NCBI RefSeq assembly: GCF_035046485.1
Contig: NC_085136.1
Location: 76,649,734 to 76,713,733, forward strand
Length of the DNA: 64,000 nt
Reading direction: 5' to 3'
Origin: Aedes albopictus
Lineage: Eukaryota; Arthropoda; Insecta; Diptera; Culicidae
The notes beneath the pieces were generated by a model. That model ran no database searches. It worked only from the letters and a program-made list of their open reading frames with translations, and was not told the origin of the DNA. Below, piece by piece: positions 10,058-21,773 of the stretch (the stretch's first letter is position 1; each line of letters starts with the position of its first letter). Made by a program: the position numbers and the translations under genes.

Positions 10058-13000
10058 GGGGCTGCAAAACGGTGAGTCGATAAGGAGAGCGTCCAACATA
10101 GCTCTGGTCCTCACAAGTTCCTACCTCATGCTTCCACGGGTCAAACGATGACAAAGACCGCCAGCTAAGAGTTGTGTGCTTAGCTGGTAGTGCAGCCTGG
10201 GCACTGTTGTCCTTCTGACTTCAGCTAGATTGAGGAGGTACGTCCCGAGCGTCTGTTCACCAAGGAGGTGCGGCTCAAACAGCGTCTGTTCTGGCATCCA
10301 GCGGCTGAGTATGAAATGCTATATTGCGTCAGCTATACCTAAGAAGGCAGCCCCTTCAACGCAATGTAGGCAGCGCGGCCCCGGTAAGGTAGCCTGCTGA
10401 AAACCTTCAAACACCCAGAAAAGCAATAGTAGAGTAAACGGATTGATTCAACGGCAACAGACCCGGCAACGAATAAAGGACAACGATTGGAAAGTCGGAT
10501 CTTGGAACGTGAGAACTTTGAATGAACCCGCACGTGTTGGGCTCCTGGCTCGTGAACTGCAGAATGTCGGCGTAAATGTGGCCGCTATCCAGGAGATACG
10601 CTGGCCCAAAACTGGAGAACGCGAATTCCGAGCGGTGGATCCCATCGCCAACACTTCATTCAAGTACCACATCTACTACAGCGGCGGCGATAAGGCAGAA
10701 CGCGGAGTTGGCTTTATAGTGATCGGGAAGCAGATGAAGCGAGTTATTCGGTGGAAGCCGATAAGCGACCGAATCTGTGTGTTGAGGATGAAGGGCAAGT
10801 TCTTCAACTACAGCCTGATCAGCATCTATGCGCCAACGAACGACAAACCCGATGACATGAAGGATGAATTCTATGAGAGCCTTGATAAGGCCTACGGAGA
10901 GTGCCCAAAACAAGATGTCAAAATAGTCATCGGAGATGCAAATGCGCAGATCGGCAGAGAAAGTTTCTTTCGGCCTGTCATTGGAACGGAAAGCCTTCAT
11001 TCTGTTACCAACGATAATGGTCTGCGCCTTGTGACATTCGCTGCTGCTAGAGGGATGGCAATCAGCAGTACCTACTTCGCACGTAAGAATATCCGAAAAC
11101 ACACCTGGCGACACCCGAGTGGTGACACTTGCTCCCAGATAGACCACGTGCTGGTCGACGGGCGACATTTCTCGGACGTCATAGATGTGAGGTCCTACAG
11201 AGGCCCGAACATCGACTCGGATCATTATCTTGTAGCCGCTAAAATTCGGGCGCGATTATCCAGCGTCACGAGTTCAAGAAACAACAGGACGATGCGTTTC
11301 AATATCCAGCGCTTGTCAGCCGAAGGGGTTGCTGCACAGTACCATCAGAAGCTAGACGAGAGGATAGGAGAGACCAACGGATCTGGAGATGTCAACAGCT
11401 TATGGGGAAATATCCACGAAGCAGTGACAACAACAGCGCAAGAGGTGATTGGTACCGCTCAGCGACGCCAACGTAATGGTTGGTTTGACGAGGACTGCCA
11501 ACGAGCGACGAACGAAAAGAATGCCGCCAGAAGTCGAATGCTAGTGGCCGGTACCCGGCAGAACAGAGAGCGGTACAGGGTTGCAAGAGCAGAAGAGAAA
11601 CGAATCCACCGCAGGAAAAAACGGCAACACGAAGAGAGTGTTATTGCTGAAGCGCAGGAAAGTATGGACAGGAACGATATGCGGAGGTTTTATGCAACTG
11701 TCAATGGCGCGCGGCACAAGACTGCGCCAGTGCCCGCCATGTGCAATGATCGGGAAGGAAATTTGCTGACAGACAAAACAATGGTGGCAGCCAGGTGGAA
11801 GGAGCACTTCGAAGATTTGTTGAATGGTAGCAGCGAAGGAGCACCCAGGAACAGGATTAACATAATGGATGACAGTCAAGCAGTGGAACCACCAACACTG
11901 GATGAGGTTAAAAAGGCCCTTAAGGAGCTGAAAAACAGCAAGGCTGCTGGGAAGGACGAGATCCCGGTCGAACTTCTTAAGCACGGAAGCGAGCAGCTAC
12001 ATCAATCAATCCATCAGATTATTATAAAGATTTGGGAGGATGAAGAATTGCCCACCAGTTGGTTGAATGGCCTCATATGCCCAATCTACAAGAAAGGGCA
12101 CAGACTGGAGTGTGCCAATTACAGAGGGATTACCCTTTTGAATTCGGCGTATAAGATACTGTCGCGTATCCTGTTCAACAGACTGCGACCTCTTGAGGAG
12201 TCCTTCGTCGGCGAATACCAGGCTGGTTTTCGTGAGGGCCGATCAACGACGGATCAAATGTTTACCCTGCGGATGATCCTAGATAAATTTCGGGAATATA
12301 ACTTGCAGACTCACCATCTGTTCATTGATTTTAAAGCAGCGTAAGATTCAGTGAAAAGAAATGAGCTTTGGCAGATAATGTCAGAACATGGTTTTCCGGC
12401 GAAACTAATTAGGCTGATACGCGCAACGCTGGATGGATCAAAATCAAGTATTCGGATCGCGGACGAAGTGTCTACGTCGTTTGTGACCTTGGATGGATTG
12501 AAGCAGGGGGATGCTCTTTCAAATTTATTGTTCAACATTGCACTCGAAGGAGCGATTAGGAGGTCAGGCGTGCAGAGGAATGGCTCTATCATCACACGGT
12601 CGCACATGCTCCTCGGTTTTGCGGACGATATTGATCTCATCGGCATCGATCGTAGGGCAGTGGAGGAAGCTTATGCTCCTCTGAAGAGAGAGACAGCGAG
12701 GATAGGCTTGACGATTAACTCTACCAAGACGAAGTACATGATAGCGGGTAGAGACAGAAGCAGGCCTAGTGGTGTTAGTGCTGAGGTAGTGATTGATGGG
12801 GAAGTGTTTGAAGTTGTTGAAGAATTTGTTTATCTTGGAACACTTGTGACATGTGACAATGACGTTTCCCGTGAAGTGAAAAGGCGTATTGCAGCTGCGA
12901 ATAGGGCCTTTTACGGATTGCGTAGCCAGCTTAGGTCCCGTAACTTGCAAACGCAAACAAAATTCGCTCTGTATAAGACGCTGATTCTTCCGGTTGCCCT

Positions 13001-13446
13001 CTACGGTCACGAAGCGTGGACGTTAAAGGAGGTAGACCGAAAAGCTTTTGGAGTTTTTGAGCGCAAAGTACTGCGGACAATTCTCGGTGGGAAACAAGAA
13101 AATGGAATGTGGCGCAGACGCATGAATCACGAGTTGTACCAAGTGTACGAAGATGCGAATATTGTGAAACGTATAAAATACGGCAGACTTCAGTGGGCTG
13201 GACACGTAGTGCGAATGTCGGAAGAAAGAATAGCGAAAACAATATTCAGCAGAGAACCCGGTAGAGGTAGGCGACTTCGTGGGCGGCCGCGAACTCGCTG
13301 GCTGCACGCGGTTGAAGAAGATCTACGATCCCTACACGTTCGGGGAAACTGGAGGAACATCGCCCAAGACCGACGAAGATGGTGCTCTACTATACGCTCG
13401 GCATTGGAGTAAAGTTACTTTGTAGCCAACAAGGTATCAAGGTAGG
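10058..13446 (+). mobile_element. RTE-clade non-LTR retrotransposon (JAM1-like)
   Basis: A 3389-bp insertion is bracketed by the identical 14-bp target duplication taactcgaaagttt at 10044-10057 and 13447-13460. It contains about 340 bp of leader, one long endonuclease-RT frame and a very short 3' end (...aacaaggtatcaaggtagg), as expected for RTE elements. The 3' tail, size and protein resemble the Aedes JAM1 group. The insertion lies inside an arm of element J and is therefore younger than J. It may be close to full length. Confidence 0.85.
10401..13412 (+). pseudogene. RTE endonuclease-reverse transcriptase, one nonsense codon
   Basis: One frame of about 1000 codons is open from 10401 to the stop at 13410-13412, except for a single TAA at 12342-12344. 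The N-terminal ~250 residues form an apurinic-type endonuclease domain: SWNVRTLNEP, AIQEIRWP, YAPTND, GDANAQIG and SDHYLVAAK. A basic linker follows. The RT domain begins near KAAGKDEIPVELLKHG and includes the YQAGFREGRSTTDQ finger motif, motif A (FIDFKAA, then the TAA), the LKQGD motif and the catalytic FADD. The C-terminus has RTE-typical LQWAGHVVRM and GRPRTRW. No in-frame ATG occurs between 10401 and the QMKR codons near 10730, so the start is unclear. The nonsense codon lies within motif A itself and stops translation before the catalytic centre. No other break is visible. Confidence 0.88.
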
Positions 13447-13934
13447 TAACTCGAAAGTTTCTCCAAAAATCACCTCAAAACGCATTGTTGTTGAAAAGAG
13501 GAAAGATAGAGCTACTATTTACAATTATAAAAAATTGGGTCGGCCATAGGTCGGCCTACTGATTTTGGCCGCCATCTCCAAAACGTGGCTTAATTTACAA
13601 AACTGCAGATAACTTTTGATAGGAAAAAAGACATCTCTATTTTTTTGATACCTATGTAATGTATAAATGTCTCGGCTTTCAATTGATGTCATAGCTCGAT
13701 GTGATTTTGATGAGTTATTCAAAAATCTAGTGAATATCTCACGAATAGCTCAAAGTGATATGATATCAGTTGTTGTTCTTGTCGAAATAGCTGAAAATTT
13801 CTACATAAGAACAAATTTAGCTCTTCTGTACGAAATGGAACACATACACCCATAGAGATGGCTCAATGTTAGTGGAATGCCATGTGTCCCTTTCTGAGCT
13901 GTGAGTACGAAGAACCGCATGCTCTTATTCCCAT

Positions 13935-14020
13935 GTCATTTACAACAGCGAGCCACAGTTGAGTGGTAAGCATCGCCGCCTGTAAATCCTAAGGTCTTAG
14001 GTTCGATGCTGGATGCTGCC
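13935..14020 (+). other. tRNA-like sequence within element J
   Basis: ccacagttgagtggtaagc resembles an A box and taggttcgatgctgg a B box, followed by a T-run (terminator-like) at about 14024-14040. A true tRNA fold is not convincing. Whether it belongs to J or to a further nested insertion cannot be decided. Confidence 0.4.
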
Positions 14021-14856
14021 ATTTTTTTATTTTTTTTTTCTAGAAAAATGTGACAAATCTTGTCTGCTATTGTTTTGATCTTGTAATATCTTAACGAGCT
14101 ATTATTAAGTAGTTCACCATATTAGATTTTGCTATTATTTCTGTTCTTTTACCTCTTATATCAATCAAACCAATATCAGTTTTTGCTCTTCAGTAATTCA
14201 ATCAATCATAACTGAATATGCTATTCAGCAGATTTTTCCACCTACTCGGGTAGCTCTATCTTTCCTCTTTTCAACAACATTTCGTTTTGAGGTGATTTTT
14301 GCAGAAATTTTCGAGTTATAACGGTTTAAATGAATCACCATTTGACCAAAATCGAGGGGTTTGCAAAAATTGTTGTGGCTCTAACTAACGGGGGGTCCAT
14401 CAAGTTGAGTAACCAAATGCATTTTCCTTACCTTTTTTTGCGAGGACTTTCAGAAAATCGCCACCCTAAACATTTTTGAAGACAAGATGTAAATAGTGGG
14501 CCGGTCTCAGCGAGAATTACCCAATAGTATAAATATAAGTAGTGCCAGCGTGTAACTTTTTACTGTTACACTTTAGATAGTTAATGTCTTTGAGAAAGTT
14601 GTTTTGACTAAATAAACAACTATTACTTGGACGTCAAAATTCCACGGCCTACTGTTTTCAAATTATTGTATACTAGCTGTCCCGGCAAACTTTGTCTTGC
14701 CAAGTTGTGGTGGATTGACAATTGTTGCAGCAATGCATGGCACTCTAGGTTGGTGTCATTTTGATCGTGTTGATTTTCTTCCCCGGTTATGAAAAATCAA
14801 TACTTTATAATTTTTCTTATTTTTTCAGTTTATTTTCGTAACTTTTTGTACATATA

Positions 14857-16787
14857 CAGTGTTTCAAACAATTGTCCGTACAGCAATGTTTTGGTCAAAA
14901 TAATTTTTCGTTCAAATGTTCATAACTTTTTTATACGTCAATCAAAAAAGCTGAAATTTTGATCAACCATGAATCATATACCGTAAAACGGGGTATCTTT
15001 GATAATGCGGGTAACTTTGATAGTGCGGCAGGCATTGTGTAATTTATCTTATAACTATGATTCCTTCAACCAGTTAAGAAAAAGGTAAACGTTAATCAAT
15101 TCTATACATATGAAAGTTCATCTTAGACGTATTTTCATTAAAATCTAGTTTATATACAACTATTTAGACAAAAAATAAAAACTGTTGATATTTTTGTCAT
15201 TTATCAACCCCTTCAAACAATCTGCTATACGACTTCGTTACAACTATTTTTTCAATGAATGGACTCTTATTCTCGGTAGATTCATCATAGTAGATTCCAA
15301 ATCTGGCCTTGAATCTCTTAACGAAGTGTGTTTTCACGAAATGAAAGCAATTTTGTAAATTGGGATATTAATCTCCATACATTGGAAAACGCCTAAAAGT
15401 ATGCAATGCCCTTGTAATTTAATGTAGATAAATATGTGTTGTTCAAAATTGGTTGATAAAACATTAAAAATCTACCCAAAAAAAGAAAACTTACCATGAA
15501 TAGCATGTAATTATATGTTGATGTTACCGTTAAGCATTTATTATTACAAAGATAATGATTTTTGATAGCTAAATTTATTGTGTTTTGCACTCAATACTCC
15601 ACAAACTCATTTTTATGTGTAGAATTTAGTAAAAAATCAATGTTTTGATATAAAAATTCTATCTAATATATTCCACAAGCCTTCTCTCATCATGTTCATA
15701 CTCCTAAGTTTTCAATCTGTGATTATTTTTTGAGATTTGATGTGTTTTTAGGGCATTATCAAAGTCACCCCAGAATGAAAATCTGATTTTCGGTTTTATG
15801 AAAAACTAAAAGTTATCCAAAGTATTTCAGATTGTCGAATCTTTTAATTGCAATTGATAACTAATACCCCAGTACTTGTTTTAAAAATATAAAACTCGGG
15901 GAAATACTATTACATGTAAAAATATTGAAAAAAATCGCTGAAAAACTATCAAAGTTACCCCATTTTACGGTATTAAAGATCCATTGGTAAAATATTGAGC
16001 GAGTTCGAATAAGTTTTCTGAAAGTTATAGAACTTTTTAAAAAACTTATAAGATTTTTGAACACATTTTGAAAACATTATATCTCAGTATGCACTCGATG
16101 AAACTTTTTCAACTTTTTTTGTTTTACAGCTGATATCTAAGGTTTTCATATGTAGCTACTTTTGAGGTTTTATATTCACTACAAAAAATATGAAAATGTG
16201 CTTATGTAGTTGACGATGTTTAAAAATTTACCTTATTTTGCACATATAATCTGCCAAACGTTTTCCACCAATAAAAGTGCATTAACTAAACGAAAAATAC
16301 ATAGGACCTACTCATCATATGTAGTTTAGTAGGTCCTGTATAAATATATTAATAAGAGAGTTTAAGAACGTTGAAAACACTTGGCACTTTTATTGATCAA
16401 AATATGATAAATTTCCAAATAACACTCTGAACATATACAGATTTTTCATATTTTTTGTAGTGAATATAAAACCTCAAACGAAGCTGCATATGAAAGCCTT
16501 TAAGTTGTATCACAAAAAAAATGGGAAAAAGTTTCATCGAGTACATATTGAGATATAATGTTGTGTTAAAAAATCTTATAAGTTTTACGAAAAGCTCTAT
16601 AATTGTTGCTATAACTATCAGAAAACTTATTCGATTTCGTTCAAAATTTTACCAATTGAGCCTTAATATATGGTTTATGATTGATCAAATTTTCAGTGTA
16701 TTTGAATCACGTATAAAAAATTTTTCATTTAAATGAAAAAATATTTTGACCAAAAAATTGCTGTACGAACAATTGTTTGATACACTG
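14857..16787. mobile_element. TA-flanked palindromic element (cagtgt ends)
   Basis: TA at 14855-14856 and 16788-16789 flank inverted ends cagtgtttcaaacaattgtc / cagtgtatcaaacaattgtt. Arms of roughly 350 bp face each other around a unique centre (about 16200-16440). The left arm is split by the element at 14981-15970. A partial relative is at 54990-55178. ORFs such as 16521-16736 are chance frames. It looks like a non-autonomous Tc1/mariner-type foldback element. Confidence 0.75.
14981..15970. mobile_element. Nested TA-flanked element (ccgtaaaacgggg ends)
   Basis: TA at 14979-14980 and 15971-15972 flank a 990-bp insertion with inverted ends ccgtaaaacggggtatcttt / ccgtaaaatggggtaacttt. The host arm reads catatattaaag when it is removed, as in the uninterrupted arms near 16665 and 55050. 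It is AT-rich and non-coding. Confidence 0.8.
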
Positions 16788-16892
16788 TAAACACTGGAAG
16801 AATCATGCCGATCGGTTCAGCCGTTCGTAAGTTTTGTTGCCTCAAAAAAACTTCAAGCTCATTTTTTTATATATAGATAAATAGATAAACTA

Positions 16893-17300
16893 GATTTTTT
16901 TGATAAAAAATGGCAATAAAACCCTTCTTGGTGCAATAGTATGAACTATGTTTTATTGTTATTACTTTCACGATACAATAGTAGGTCATGAAAGTTTCGT
17001 GGAGCTTCAGTTTCATAATCTCCAGAGATTTATCAACGTCCCACGGTGTTACATCTCGATTATTATTAAACTTTCATGTACCTCAAATTTTAATCATAAG
17101 AAAATTTTTATCAATGATTAATCAGTGATTAAACGCTTTTCGAATGATTAAATGAGCTAAAAGCATACAAGTTACGCTTAATCGTATGCAATTAACGAGT
17201 TGAATACTAAAGCAAGATTGGTATTTTATGTGATTAAAGCAAATTTACCAAAAAGTTTACTGTATATTGATGTAAAGTTGGATTAATCACTATTTTAAAT
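16893..17300. other. AT-rich DNA without recognisable feature
   Basis: No ORF, TIR or tRNA-like signal stands out. The 17080-17300 part is rich in gattaa(t/a) words and may be old repeat. Confidence 0.5.
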
Positions 17301-17720
17301 CATAAATCTGTGATTAAAATTGAACGCTCTGCCTCTGCCATTGACCATTTTGCATGTGTATATCGTGTGGCAGACACGAAGATACACTATAAGCCCAGTT
17401 TCGTGTTCAAAAGGAATCGCTTAAGAAAGTTTTAACCGATTCCTGTCAGAAACTTTCCACAGTGACTGCCATTTGAATTGTCATTCCTTCGCAACTGCAT
17501 ACTGGGATCGAAGAAAAACGGTTTCTTGGGCGATTCAGGCAAGGAATTTCCCATGCTTCAAGATAGGCCAAAAATTTCCTTCTGAGCTGCAAATAGCCCT
17601 TATAGGAGGTCAAAGAATTTTTATACCAGAAGCTCCTGAACCAACCGAGATCGATCTTGTCACCCTCAGCATGATCATGCTGAATACCCACGCCTTTACA
17701 GCTGTGGTTATATGGACGAA
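17300..17720 (-). mobile_element. Feilai-like SINE, variant body
   Basis: On the minus strand a tRNA-like head (aggcgtgggtattcagcatg, then a diverged B box around ggtgacaagatcgatctcgg) is followed by a body. The body contains gtatcttcgtgtctgccaca and aaaatggtcaatggcagagg. Both blocks match the SINE at 31973-32264. The segment between them differs, so this is a divergent or recombinant subfamily. Confidence 0.65.
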
Positions 17721-17926
17721 ATTCCATGTTCAGTTCAAACAGAACAGGTAGGGATTGTTCGATGCTTTATCTAGAAAGCTTTCTGATAACGCATGTTTGT
17801 CATTTTGAAATTTTTTGATGTATATTCGGCCTCGTTTCTAACGTAGTTTGTAATGCAATATTTAAGTAAATAATTAGAGATTTTTTTTAGAAATTCTGTA
17901 TGAAAATGATTTTTGTATAAAAACAG

Positions 17927-19233
17927 TGTAACCGTTCGTCGAATAAGCACGAGAGAATCTAAACGCGGTGGCTTTTGCGCCACTCTCGCGAACGAGAGAC
18001 CACCGGTTCATTTTAGGTTTGCCCGACTAAATCCACGACTCTTATCTCGAGGGCTTTCTCGAACGGTCGCTGGCTCAAATCAAACCCAAAACGCACTGAA
18101 TCTGGTACACAAAAATGGACGAACTGAATCAATAACGAAAATTTACACTAAAAAGAAACTAAAAACAGAAATAACCACAGAATCAAACAATTAGGGATCG
18201 CTGAAGTGAATCTATTTGAATGAATTTAAGGAATAAAACAAAAAAATAATAATAATAAAACAAAGAAAACTTAAAACAATTGAATTCGTTCGTATGTATA
18301 TTGTCTTTTACAAATGCTCGTCAAGTGTGTGTGTGTGTGTGTTGTGTGTGTGTATGATCATGGCCATGAACTCAAACGACGTACCTGCGCAGGCTTTTCC
18401 GTTGTCGGTGCATTTCCGTGGCCAATCGTCGACGTCGCGCTCTCCTTATCGTTCGCCGGTTTAAAGGTGCGGAGGGGGAGTGTCGGCGGTCCGGTACTCT
18501 GCCCGATCGTACGTAAACTGTACGCAGGAAGGCCGGACGTGATCCCTACTCCGTTTGGCTGCCAGTTTTGGCGGGCGAGGAGCAGCGGAAATGGCTTAAA
18601 GCCCAAAATAAAAAGCGTCTTGGACGCTTTGAAACAACAAGTAAAGGCACAGGGAGCAGAGTGTCTGCCCCTGGCGACAAAATCCAATATAATTAACTTT
18701 AAAACAGAACGAACTGGGAGAAGGTCGCCGAAGCTCACTTCTGCTCACCAGCCGACTCAACTATGAAGTGATGGAGTCAGTCGAAATCTCTAGTCAAGTA
18801 AATTTCCTGCTATTGAAGCAGTCGTCTATTCAATCTTAAAACTATTATATACAAGTGCGCCAAATTTAAATCGCACATGGCCGTAAAAACTATTTAGCGC
18901 CATCGAAAAAGTCCTATAAGATAAGTAACATGAATCGTCATTAGCTTAGCCTAGACACAAACCTTACATGAAACGGATAATCTCTACTAGATGAAACGGT
19001 TCAAACTCAAAGACAAATTCAACGAATCCGATTTATATAAGATTTTACTTTAAAAAGATAAAAACGTCAAAAGCTACAAATTAAACTAAAATAATCATGA
19101 AAACTAATAATGAATTATAAAAAAAAACAAATTTTAAAATCAAAATCGAAATATTCAAAAAATTTAACAATTCAATCTAACTGAATTCAAACTTTATTTT
19201 ACTTAAACAGAATAAAAACGTCAAAACGTTACA
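17927..19233 (-). repeat. 3' LTR (left copy), 1307 bp
   Basis: It matches the right LTR essentially without differences over about 1.18 kb, including the (gt)n run at about 18326-18352. It has roughly 120 extra bases near its left end (about 17937-18056), where the right copy reads straight from tgtaaccgtt to tctcgaacgg. The frames at 18314-18766 and 18358-18738 occur identically in the other LTR and have no recognisable product. Confidence 0.85.
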
Positions 19234-21773
19234 TCACACCACCCAGTTTTATGAAAATTTGATCAGAGGAACTGATCAAATTTTCATAACTCACAAAATA
19301 CTCTAAAAAACACAGTTGAATCAAACTTAACGTAAAACAAAACTTATGTCCAGTTTACATTGATGGTCATAGAGCAATTAACAACACGGAAAGACTCGAA
19401 CACGACTACCACAAAGGGAATTCTCCACTGTCAAACAACTTACATAATCGTTACTCGTTGAACGATTACCACAATGGGAACTCCTCAATGTCAATAAACT
19501 TACATAGCCGTGATCTTAACGTAACGGAACTACAGTTAGCTGCATCATCAACGCCTTCGTTGACGCATTCGCAAATCTAACTGCTTAAACTCGGATCCTC
19601 AGAGTCCATCAGCTCATTGCGTCTGACCTCCTCCCTGATTCTCCTTAACGTAACGGAACTACAGCTGGTTGCATTATCAACACCCTCGTTGACACATTTG
19701 CAAACCAAACTGCTTAAACTCGGATCATCAGAGTCCATCAGCTCATTGCGTCTGACCTCCTCCCTGACTCTCCTTAACGTAACGGAACTAAACCGCAGCT
19801 GATTGCACATCAAAACTGTGTTTGACTCATTCGCAATCAAACGCTGCATAAACGTAAGCAGAAATAAATTCTAAACATCAAACATAATTTGACCAAATTC
19901 AGAATCTGCAAAAAATATCGAACAGCTCTATGTTAACATCGAATGCAAACTGACAGCATAAAATCTTGCATGCAAGTTCTACTACCAACTGCAACGAAAC
20001 GTACTGTCAACGCAAGTGACGTCCGCGCTGTCACCGACGCGAGACGATAATGAACGGAAAAAAAAATAAAAACAACGGTGTTGGTCGTCGCGGTCGCGAG
20101 AGAAAGGAAAAACGCCATAATTCATAAACCGGGGGAGTATTCGTTACTTTTATATCATAAAACTTAAGGAATAATTGCTTTATGTATTATTTACAGATAT
20201 TCGTCGCGGGACTTCGTCGAGAATGGAAAAAAAACGGTAAAAGGTAAAGTGCGATTAAAAATTATCTATATAAATTAAACATGATGGCTTCCTAGGTGGT
20301 TTCTATCGTACTCGTTACGGTAGAAATGTAAACATCGCTAACGGACTTTGTTTCCGTATTCGACACGATTGGCTAATTGATTTTTATTGCGATTGTTGTC
20401 GAGGGATTTAACCCTGCGCTAAACTGTGCAAATTGATGTTTTCTAGATGAAAACCTGATTCGATGGGTCAAACTAACTAAAATAACCAGAAGGGAAAAAA
20501 AAACTAATCAAAATATGAACATATTCCGCAACTTTTAATGCATATCGTTATTTACAGATGACTCGATGTATTCTCAACGGAGCATGAACCGACGGCGATA
20601 CCAGTTGCTCTACCGATAACCGGAATAAGTTGGAATAGAGCGTGAACGAAATTTGAAGATCGTGCAAGGCCTTTCTAAAAACGCTAGAGATGTACCTGGT
20701 TCTTGCAGATGCAGACGATCCTCTAGCCTGCGCGGGAATCAATTCATTCAACGATGACGGTCAAAATCGTCGGAGGGTCAGATTCGAATGACACTGGAAT
20801 ACCTTCTTCTGTACGGATCTTGGCACCGGTGGACCAAAACTCGCGGCGAATAGCGATATTAACAACGGACCCAGGAAACGCGACCGACACGACTCAACGA
20901 CGACCGAAAACGAGTGGTTTTGGAGCATCTACTGCACCCTGGCATCTACTACACGAGGAAAAAGTCAAATAAACGGGTGAGTCATTTATATTTTTTCACT
21001 AATTTTAAATTTAGAACTAACATAGAATAAGTAAAGAATGCTAAATTAGTTCCGTAAGCCTTTACGCTAACCAGAACTCTTAAGAGAAATATTTGGTTGA
21101 TTTGCTAAAAGCAATCTTCCAAACACGTCAGAACAACACAACAAAAATGTACATACAAAATTTCATTGATCGAATTCAATGATAATTTTGCTTTAAAAAG
21201 AGAAAAACGTCGAAAACGTTTTTTCTATACATATATTTCTATTTAGTCTTCAACGAAAGGTCTCAAATGTCTAAAATTCATTAAAAACTATTTTTTTCTT
21301 AAAAAAAACATCAAAAGGAAAATATAATAATGCAAAAATCAATTAAAAACATAAAATTCCATCATTAGTCATAAAAAAGTCATTTATATGCACTTTATGC
21401 TTAAAGTTGAACTTCGCGTTAAATTTGACTCAACTGAACGTAACTAAACTTAAAAAAAACTGAAAAGAACTGAAAATTAAACGAAATAAAGTCTGAAATA
21501 CCAAAAAAAAACGAAAATTGTACGAAACTAAAAAAAAATACTAAATCCAATTCAATAAAACGCAAAACCGTAATCAAAACTAAAAATCAATAAAAATCAA
21601 ACCAGAAATTCAAAAATATCTTTAAAACTAAACAAATTCAATCTAATTTAAGCTAAAAAGAAAAAAATAACAAAATCAAATTCAAAATACAAAAAACTCA
21701 AACAAATAATAAACTTTCCTCGAATTCAAATTATTTAAGAAGAAAATTTGTAGTTTTTAACGTTGGGCGCCAA
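19234..21773 (-). other. Internal region of the LTR element, no gag-pol
   Basis: The 2540 bp contain a tandem repeat of about 129-bp units between about 19515 and 19795 (unit start cttaacgtaacggaacta recurs at about 19515, 19644 and 19773). A more complex, GC-richer stretch at about 20500-20990 carries short frames on both strands without recognisable domains. Long AT-rich runs fill the remainder. A structural RNA or packaging role is conceivable but not shown. Confidence 0.6.
21760..21773 (-). promoter_or_regulatory. Primer-binding site of the LTR element
   Basis: On the minus strand the bases next to the 5' LTR read ttggcgcccaacgttaaa. TGGCGCCCAAC immediately after an LTR is the usual complement of a tRNA 3' end and fixes the orientation of the element. 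Confidence 0.7.

Larger units (their letters stand above)
9801..14522. mobile_element. Long-inverted-repeat element J, split by an RTE insertion
   Basis: The left arm (9801-10057 plus 13461-13517) and the right arm (14249-14522, inverted) share over 250 bp. They run from the outer tgggtaattctcgctgagac through accccccgt and accgttataactcg to gaaaagaggaaagatagagc. The left arm carries an extra ~40-bp palindromic insertion (gcaatgtg...cacattgc). The left arm is split by the RTE at 10058-13446. Without the RTE, J is about 1.3 kb with an internal tRNA-like sequence at 13935-14020. It is non-coding, either a foldback-like or a long-TIR DNA transposon. I found no clear outer target duplication. Confidence 0.65.
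14671..16892. mobile_element. Outer repeat of a three-level nest (ctagctgtcccggcaaac type)
   Basis: The left end tactagctgtcccggcaaac and the right end (ggttcagccgttcgtaagtt...ttatatatagataaatag) are the two ends of a repeat I recognise as widespread in arthropods, but I cannot name it safely. The middle is replaced by the TA-inserted element at 14857-16787. Confidence 0.5.

Noticed and set aside
18314..18766. 150-residue ORF present twice, also at 22041-22493
   Set aside because: It lies in the LTRs, overlaps a minus-strand frame, begins in a (gt)n run and has no recognisable domain. It is duplicated only because LTRs are duplicated.
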